From contig JAFWOB010000145.1 of NCBI GenBank assembly GCA_017510065.1, positions 78,596 through 142,595 of the forward strand: a stretch of 64,000 nt of DNA. The letters are read 5' to 3'. The translations under genes were made by a program, and so were the position numbers. Source of the stretch: Parasporobacterium sp. (GTDB taxonomy: Bacteria > Bacillota > Clostridia > Lachnospirales > Lachnospiraceae). Of the stretch, positions 59,693-64,000 are shown piece after piece. Every line of letters starts with the position of its first letter. Positions within the stretch are counted from its first letter, which is position 1. The notes beneath the pieces are model-generated. The model had not been told where the DNA came from. It made no database searches and was given only the letters and a program-made list of their open reading frames with translations.

Positions 59693-60580
59693 ATGACAGG
59701 AACACCTATTTTTAAAGGAGCAGCAAGTGCACTGATCACCCCGCTGAATGAAAACGGAGTGGATTATAAGACGTTGGATAAACTGATCGACTGGCAGATC
59801 GCAGAGGGAATCAATGCGTTGGTAATTGCCGGAACGACCGGTGAAGGTTCTACCCTGACTGATGAAGAGCACAGGGAGCTTCTGGCTTATTCCGCTGAAA
59901 AGGTTGCGGGAAGAGTACCGGTAATTGCAGGAACCGGATCCAATGATACCGCCTATGCTGTGGATCTGACTAAATTTGCCTGTGAAGTCGGCTGTGATGC
60001 CATGCTGGTGGTGACGCCGTATTACAACAAGGCGACACAGAACGGACTGGTGAAAATGTATAATGTGATCGCCGACGCATCCACAAAACCGATCATCGTT
60101 TACAACGTTCCTTCCAGGACCGGCGTTAATATTGAACCTGCCACCTATGCGAAACTGGCAGAGCATCCCATGATCCAGGCTGTGAAGGAAGCAAACGGCA
60201 ATCTTTCCAAGATCATGGAAACATTTGCCCTGGTGGGGGATAAGCTGGATATCTATTCCGGAAATGATGACCAGATCGTTCCTCTTCTTGCTATGGGAGG
60301 AAGCGGCATCATCTCTGTTCTGTCCAATATCATGCCGAAGCAGACTGCGCAGATCTGCAGTGCCTTCTTTGAAGGAGATGTGAAAAAGAGCGCGCAGCTC
60401 CAGTGCGAATATATGGAACTGATCAAGCTTTTGTTCTGTGAAGTCAATCCGATCCCCGTAAAAGCTGCCATGGCTGCCATGGGATGGGGAGAGAACTATG
60501 TAAGGCTTCCGCTTACACCAATGGAAGCAGATCATGAAGCAAAACTGCTGGCAGAGATGAAAAAGTTCCAGTTGGTATAA
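59693..60580 (+). CDS. dapA: 4-hydroxy-tetrahydrodipicolinate synthase
   Basis: Condenses pyruvate with aspartate semialdehyde, the entry to lysine and diaminopimelate synthesis. The 295-residue TIM-barrel has IAGTTGEGSTL, the GTGSNDT motif, YYNKATQNGL, the catalytic Tyr in IVYNVPSRTGVN, the Schiff-base Lys in IQAVKEANGN, and the GNDDQ loop. The ATG at 59693 with GGAGGAGA upstream is preferred to an in-frame codon at 59645 inside the terminator. First gene of a four-gene operon under the lysine riboswitch. Confidence 0.97.
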   Translation: MTGTPIFKGAASALITPLNENGVDYKTLDKLIDWQIAEGINALVIAGTTGEGSTLTDEEHRELLAYSAEKVAGRVPVIAGTGSNDTAYAVDLTKFACEVGCDAMLVVTPYYNKATQNGLVKMYNVIADASTKPIIVYNVPSRTGVNIEPATYAKLAEHPMIQAVKEANGNLSKIMETFALVGDKLDIYSGNDDQIVPLLAMGGSGIISVLSNIMPKQTAQICSAFFEGDVKKSAQLQCEYMELIKLLFCEVNPIPVKAAMAAMGWGENYVRLPLTPMEADHEAKLLAEMKKFQLV

Positions 60581-60605
60581 AGAACGGAAAAGAAAGGGAA
60601 ACAAT

Positions 60606-61355
60606 ATGAGAGTACTGGTCAGCGGATTATATGGTCATATGGGACGGGAAGTGGCAGCACTTCTGAAAAAAGGAACTGAAGGCGGCGAACTGGCAGCAGG
60701 AGTCAGCCTGGATATCGATGGAACATTTGACGTGCCCTGCAGCGAAAGTTTTCAGGATGCAGAGTGTGATGTGGACTGCATCATCGATTTCTCCCACCAT
60801 TCCTGCACAAAAGATCTGCTGGAGTTTGCTGTATCCCATGAGATTCCCCTGGTACTTGCCACAACAGGACAGACAGAGGAAGAAAAGCAGATGATACAGG
60901 AGGCGGCGAGCTGTATTCCCCTGTTCTTTGCAGCCAATTATTCTCTGGGAGTCGCCCTGCTGATCGATCTTGCAAAAAAGGCAGCTGCTGTTATGAGCGG
61001 GGCGGAGATCGAGATTATCGAACGGCATCATAACCGGAAGGTGGATGCACCCAGTGGAACAGCGCTTGCCATTGCTCATGCAATCCAGGAAGTGAGGCCG
61101 GATTCCCAGATCGTGAACGGAAGGAATGGGTACGGCAAGAGACAGCCGAATGATATCGGGATCCATGCCGTCAGGATGGGCAACATAGTGGGAATCCATG
61201 AAGTAGTCATCGGAACCGACAATCAGAGTATTACCCTGAAACATGAGGCTTATTCCAGGGCTCTGTTTGCGGAAGGAGCCGTCAAGGCCGCGGCGTTCCT
61301 GATGGGAAAGCCTGCGGGACTTTACGATATGAATGACTTATTAAGAGAAGACTGA
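60606..61355 (+). CDS. dapB: 4-hydroxy-tetrahydrodipicolinate reductase
   Basis: NAD(P)H-dependent reduction to tetrahydrodipicolinate. Rossmann motif VLVSGLYGHMGREVA at the N-terminus, the TTGQTEEE segment, ANYSLGVAL, the catalytic IIERHHNRKVDAPSGTA with His-His and Lys, and GIHAVRMGNIVGIHEV. The length of 249 residues is typical of the Firmicutes type. It starts 25 bases after dapA with AAGGGAAAC. Confidence 0.96.
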   Translation: MRVLVSGLYGHMGREVAALLKKGTEGGELAAGVSLDIDGTFDVPCSESFQDAECDVDCIIDFSHHSCTKDLLEFAVSHEIPLVLATTGQTEEEKQMIQEAASCIPLFFAANYSLGVALLIDLAKKAAAVMSGAEIEIIERHHNRKVDAPSGTALAIAHAIQEVRPDSQIVNGRNGYGKRQPNDIGIHAVRMGNIVGIHEVVIGTDNQSITLKHEAYSRALFAEGAVKAAAFLMGKPAGLYDMNDLLRED

Positions 61356-61365
61356 AAAGGATAAA

Positions 61366-62355
61366 ATGGAGAAAAAGATGAAGATAGCGATTTACGGTTA
61401 CGGAAACCTGGGACGGGGCGTGGAGTGCGCCATTCAGAACAATAAGGATATGGAATTGTTCGGCGTGTTTTCCAGAAGAGATCCGAAGAATGTGAAGACA
61501 CTTACCGGGGCACCGGTTTATCCGGCGTCAGATGTTCTTTCCTATAAAGAGGAAATCAATGTGATGATCATCTGCGGCGGTAGCGCCACAGATCTTCCCC
61601 GTCAGACTCCGGAACTGGCGAAATATTTTAATGTCGTGGACAGCTTTGATACACATGCGGATATTCCGAAACATTTTGCTGCTGTGGACAAATCTGCAAA
61701 GGAAAGTTCGCATACAGCGATCATTTCCTGCGGATGGGACCCGGGAATGTTTTCCATCAACAGGGTCTATATGGAGTCGATCCTTCCTGACGGCAGTACC
61801 TACACTTTCTGGGGAAAGGGCGTAAGCCAGGGACATTCCGACGCGGTCCGTCGTATTCCCGGCGTTCTGGATGCGAGACAGTATACCGTTCCGGTTCCGG
61901 AAGCGGTGGAACGGGTGAGGAACGGAGAAAATCCGGAACTGACCACCCGCATGAAACATACAATGGAATGTTTTGTTGTGGCGGAAGAAGGCGCTGATAA
62001 AGCAGCGATCGAACAGGCCATTAAGACCATGCCGAAATATTTTGACGAATACGATACTACAGTGACATTTATTTCCATGGAAGAAATGAAAGAGAAGCAC
62101 AGTGCGCTTCCGCATGGCGGGAGTGTGATCCGCAGCGGCAGGACCGGTCTTGAAAAAGAATGCGGACATACTATCGAATACAGTCTGAAGCTGGATTCCA
62201 ACCCGCAGTTTACCTCATCTGTACTGGTATGCTGCGCAAGAGCGATCTGGAAAAAATCCGGACAGGGCGTAACAGGGTGTCTCACCATGCTGGATCTGGC
62301 GCCGGCAGATCTGTCTCCGATGTCAGGAGAAGAACTCAGGGCACACTGTCTGTAA
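61366..62355 (+). CDS. ddh: meso-Diaminopimelate dehydrogenase
   Basis: NADPH-dependent reductive amination of tetrahydrodipicolinate straight to meso-diaminopimelate, by-passing the acyl-blocked route. Motifs: KIAIYGYGNLGRGVE, VFSRRDPKNV, CGGSATDLP, the substrate-binding ISCGWDPGMFSINR, and FWGKGVSQGHSDAVRRIPGV. ATG at 61366 and 61378 are both possible; the GGAG at 61368 would suit the latter. Its place between dapB and lysA shows a complete dehydrogenase-variant pathway in one operon, giving both lysine and wall diaminopimelate. Confidence 0.96.
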   Translation: MEKKMKIAIYGYGNLGRGVECAIQNNKDMELFGVFSRRDPKNVKTLTGAPVYPASDVLSYKEEINVMIICGGSATDLPRQTPELAKYFNVVDSFDTHADIPKHFAAVDKSAKESSHTAIISCGWDPGMFSINRVYMESILPDGSTYTFWGKGVSQGHSDAVRRIPGVLDARQYTVPVPEAVERVRNGENPELTTRMKHTMECFVVAEEGADKAAIEQAIKTMPKYFDEYDTTVTFISMEEMKEKHSALPHGGSVIRSGRTGLEKECGHTIEYSLKLDSNPQFTSSVLVCCARAIWKKSGQGVTGCLTMLDLAPADLSPMSGEELRAHCL

Positions 62356-62415
62356 CAAAAAAGCGGGCTTTGGGCATTGGCCGTACAGCTTTAGAAGGAA
62401 AGGAGAATCTGATCA

Positions 62416-63714
62416 ATGATTTGCGACAACATCAGGAACGGAGAAAACGGACATCTGTATTTTGCCGGACAGGATACGGTAGAGCTTGCTGCGAAATACA
62501 AGACTCCATTGTATCTGATGGATGAGGACAAGATCAGGGAAAAATGCCGTATTTATCTTGACGCATTTGAGCGCTTTCTTCCGGAAGGCTCCAGACCTTT
62601 GTACGCCAGTAAGGCATGCTCCTTTAAACAGCTGTACAGGATCATGACAGAGATGGGAATGGGAATCGATGTCGTATCGCCGGGGGAAATCTACACGGCG
62701 AAAGCAGCGGGTTATGATCTTACCGGAGCGTATTTTCACGGCAATAATAAAACAGATCAGGACATTGCCTATGCCATGGACTGCGGTGTAGGGTATTTTG
62801 TGGCAGACAATATGGCCGAGGTCGACGCCATCGAGGAGCAGGCAGCACAAAGATCTTTCCTGCAGAATGTTCTCCTCCGGATCACGCCGGGGATCGATCC
62901 CCATACCTACGATGCGGTAAGTACAGGCAAGGTGGATTCCAAATTCGGCAGTGCCATTGAGACGGGACAGGCTGATGAGATCACAGGATATACACTTACG
63001 AAAAGCCATATCCGGCTGTGCGGTTTCCATTGCCATGTAGGTTCTCAGGTATTTGAAGAGGATGTTTTCGAACGGGCGGCCAGAGTCATGCTGGAATTTG
63101 TCCGGGATATGAAGGAAAAATACGGATTTGTTACTTCCCAGCTGAATCTGGGAGGCGGATACGGTGTGCGCTATACGCAGCAGGACGCCGGTCTTGACAT
63201 TGCGGAAAAGATAAGGCGTGTAGGAAGCGTTATCGCTGATTCCTGCAGGGAACTGGGACTTTCCCTTCCCGCAGTCATGATGGAACCGGGACGGAGCATC
63301 GTGGCGGACAGCGGCATGACTCTGTATACAGCCGGCAATGTAAAACGGATCCCGGAATATAAAAACTATATTTCCGTGGACGGCGGTATGACGGATAATC
63401 CAAGATATGCCCTGTATGGCTCTTCCTACACCTGCTTCATCGCAAACCGGGTAGAAGAACCCTGCGATATGACGGCAACGATTGCCGGCCGCTGCTGTGA
63501 AAGCGGGGATCTGATCCAGAGAGATGTCAAGGTTCCGTCCACAACAGTGAAGGGGGACATTGTAGCTGTCTGTACAACCGGTGCCTATAATTATTCCATG
63601 GCGTCCAATTATAATCGGATTCCGAGACCGGCTGTTGTCATGCTGAAAGATGGTTCTTCCTATGTGGCAGTACAGCGAGAATCCCTGGAGGACCTTTGCA
63701 GAAATGACATATAA
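62416..63714 (+). CDS. lysA: Diaminopimelate decarboxylase
   Basis: PLP-dependent (alanine-racemase fold) decarboxylation of meso-diaminopimelate to lysine. The PLP lysine is in LYASKACSFKQL near residue 58; other motifs are MGIDVVSPGEIYTA, FHGNNKTDQDI, CGFHCHVGSQV, LNLGGGYGV, EPGRSIVADSG, and the substrate-binding CCESGDLIQ and GAYNYSMASNYN. The 432 residues are normal. AAAGGAGAA precedes the ATG. Last gene of the riboswitch operon; no convincing terminator follows before the rRNA promoter. Confidence 0.97.
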   Translation: MICDNIRNGENGHLYFAGQDTVELAAKYKTPLYLMDEDKIREKCRIYLDAFERFLPEGSRPLYASKACSFKQLYRIMTEMGMGIDVVSPGEIYTAKAAGYDLTGAYFHGNNKTDQDIAYAMDCGVGYFVADNMAEVDAIEEQAAQRSFLQNVLLRITPGIDPHTYDAVSTGKVDSKFGSAIETGQADEITGYTLTKSHIRLCGFHCHVGSQVFEEDVFERAARVMLEFVRDMKEKYGFVTSQLNLGGGYGVRYTQQDAGLDIAEKIRRVGSVIADSCRELGLSLPAVMMEPGRSIVADSGMTLYTAGNVKRIPEYKNYISVDGGMTDNPRYALYGSSYTCFIANRVEEPCDMTATIAGRCCESGDLIQRDVKVPSTTVKGDIVAVCTTGAYNYSMASNYNRIPRPAVVMLKDGSSYVAVQRESLEDLCRNDI

Positions 63715-63732
63715 ACAGGGGAAAAGCTGATT

Positions 63733-63800
63733 TGTGGACAAGCAAAAGCCACTGCTTTCATTATGTGGACAAATCAAGCGAAAAAATCGAATTGTCCACT
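63733..63800. promoter_or_regulatory. Three DnaA-box-like words
   Basis: TGTGGACAA at 63733-63741 and 63764-63772 (complement TTGTCCACA, one change from the DnaA box TTATCCACA) and TTGTCCACT at 63792-63800 in the opposite orientation. They sit just upstream of the rRNA promoter. Binding by DnaA is possible but unproven. Confidence 0.4.
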
Positions 63801-63840
63801 GGAAAAAAATTGGTGGTTGTGGTACAAATAATAAGCGCTC

Positions 63841-64000
63841 GAAATTAATAAAAAATATTTTAAAAAAGTTGTTGACAATATATTGAGGGCGTGTTAATAT
63901 ATGCAAGCTGTCGCTGAGACAGACAAACGAAAAGCGAAGCACCTTGACAATTGAACAGTATAAACCATCCCTGAAATTTCAATAAAATTTCAAAAAGCGA
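63841..64000 (+). promoter_or_regulatory. rRNA operon promoter and leader (genes beyond window)
   Basis: TTGACA (63872-63877), 17 bases, TAATAT (63895-63900), preceded by an A/T-only stretch resembling an UP element. The leader holds CACCTTGACAATTGAACAGT, the usual pre-16S segment of Firmicutes, and a TGAAATTTCAATAAAATTTCA block suited to a processing stem. 16S rRNA should begin shortly after base 64000. Confidence 0.85.

Noticed and set aside
62413-63942. Long minus-strand frame of 509 codons
   Set aside because: It is antisense to lysA, which has all catalytic motifs; the translation shows no domain and the frame reflects codon bias.

Overview
The window looks like a chromosomal segment of an anaerobic Gram-positive bacterium of the class Clostridia, most likely Lachnospiraceae or a close relative (inference). 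Supporting signs are a SCIFF peptide with its radical SAM maturase, a perfect CIRCE operator before htpG, a lysine riboswitch ahead of a dapA-dapB-ddh-lysA operon, Firmicutes-type ylxM-ffh-rpsP-khpA-rimM-trmD and rpmE-DUF1385-prmC-prfA synteny, and strong AGGAGG ribosome binding sites. No phage genes, transposase genes or CRISPR arrays were seen; almost everything is chromosomal housekeeping or metabolism.

Layout. 1-4.7 kb: serine synthesis (serC cut by the window edge, serA, a DUF1015 protein) and a polytopic membrane protein. 4.8-10.0 kb: a BKACE-type beta-keto acid cleavage enzyme, a MalY/PatB aminotransferase-fold lyase, a zinc-ribbon protein, a flavin reductase, glutamine synthetase and a YdcF/SanA-like protein. 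10.3-12.4 kb: proBA on the minus strand. 12.5-16.6 kb: two divergent secreted beta-helix-like paralogues (a third lies at 52.6-54.9 kb). 17-20 kb: a decarboxylase-fold PLP enzyme and the SCIFF system. 20-24.6 kb: a LysR regulator divergent from amidohydrolase, MFS carrier and amidohydrolase genes, probably a small aromatic or carboxylic acid pathway. 24.8-30.2 kb: DUF308 protein, tRNA-Thr, 5-formyl-THF cyclo-ligase, htpG, an Mrp ATPase and a phosphoribosyltransferase. 30.2-37.7 kb: an envelope island in which two DUF4015-type glycoside-hydrolase-like proteins flank a transmembrane Ser/Thr kinase and a Glu/Pro-rich surface protein. 37.8-47.9 kb: SRP, ribosome, rho and release-factor genes, then ahcY. 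48-52.5 kb: ACT protein, a structured insertion, a DUF711/PFL protein, and a ribosomal-protection-like GTPase fused to a YacP/Rae1-type NYN domain. 55-58.4 kb: a palindromic repeat array, a PD-(D/E)XK-like protein, a candidate small RNA, a two-subunit fumarase and a Nudix hydrolase. 58.4-63.7 kb: tRNA-Ser, acyl-ACP thioesterase and the riboswitch-controlled lysine operon. The last 150 bases are the promoter and leader of an rRNA operon whose genes lie outside.

The most unusual signal is a set of three intergenic arrays (about 10.05-10.26, 16.70-16.90 and 55.02-55.30 kb). Each repeats its own short word in both orientations, with strikingly constant spacing: 33 bases between partners in the first, a 41-base step in the second, and a 41/42-base step across seven units in the third. 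All three lie between convergent genes. The third lies directly downstream of the PD-(D/E)XK-like gene, which itself sits behind a strong promoter, a roughly 75-base terminated transcript and a 12-bp palindrome. This is the best candidate here for an undescribed system. Other points of interest are a SCIFF precursor with Gly where the thioether acceptor Thr is expected, a BKACE enzyme with Trp at the position of a substrate-binding Glu, and the GTPase-NYN fusion.
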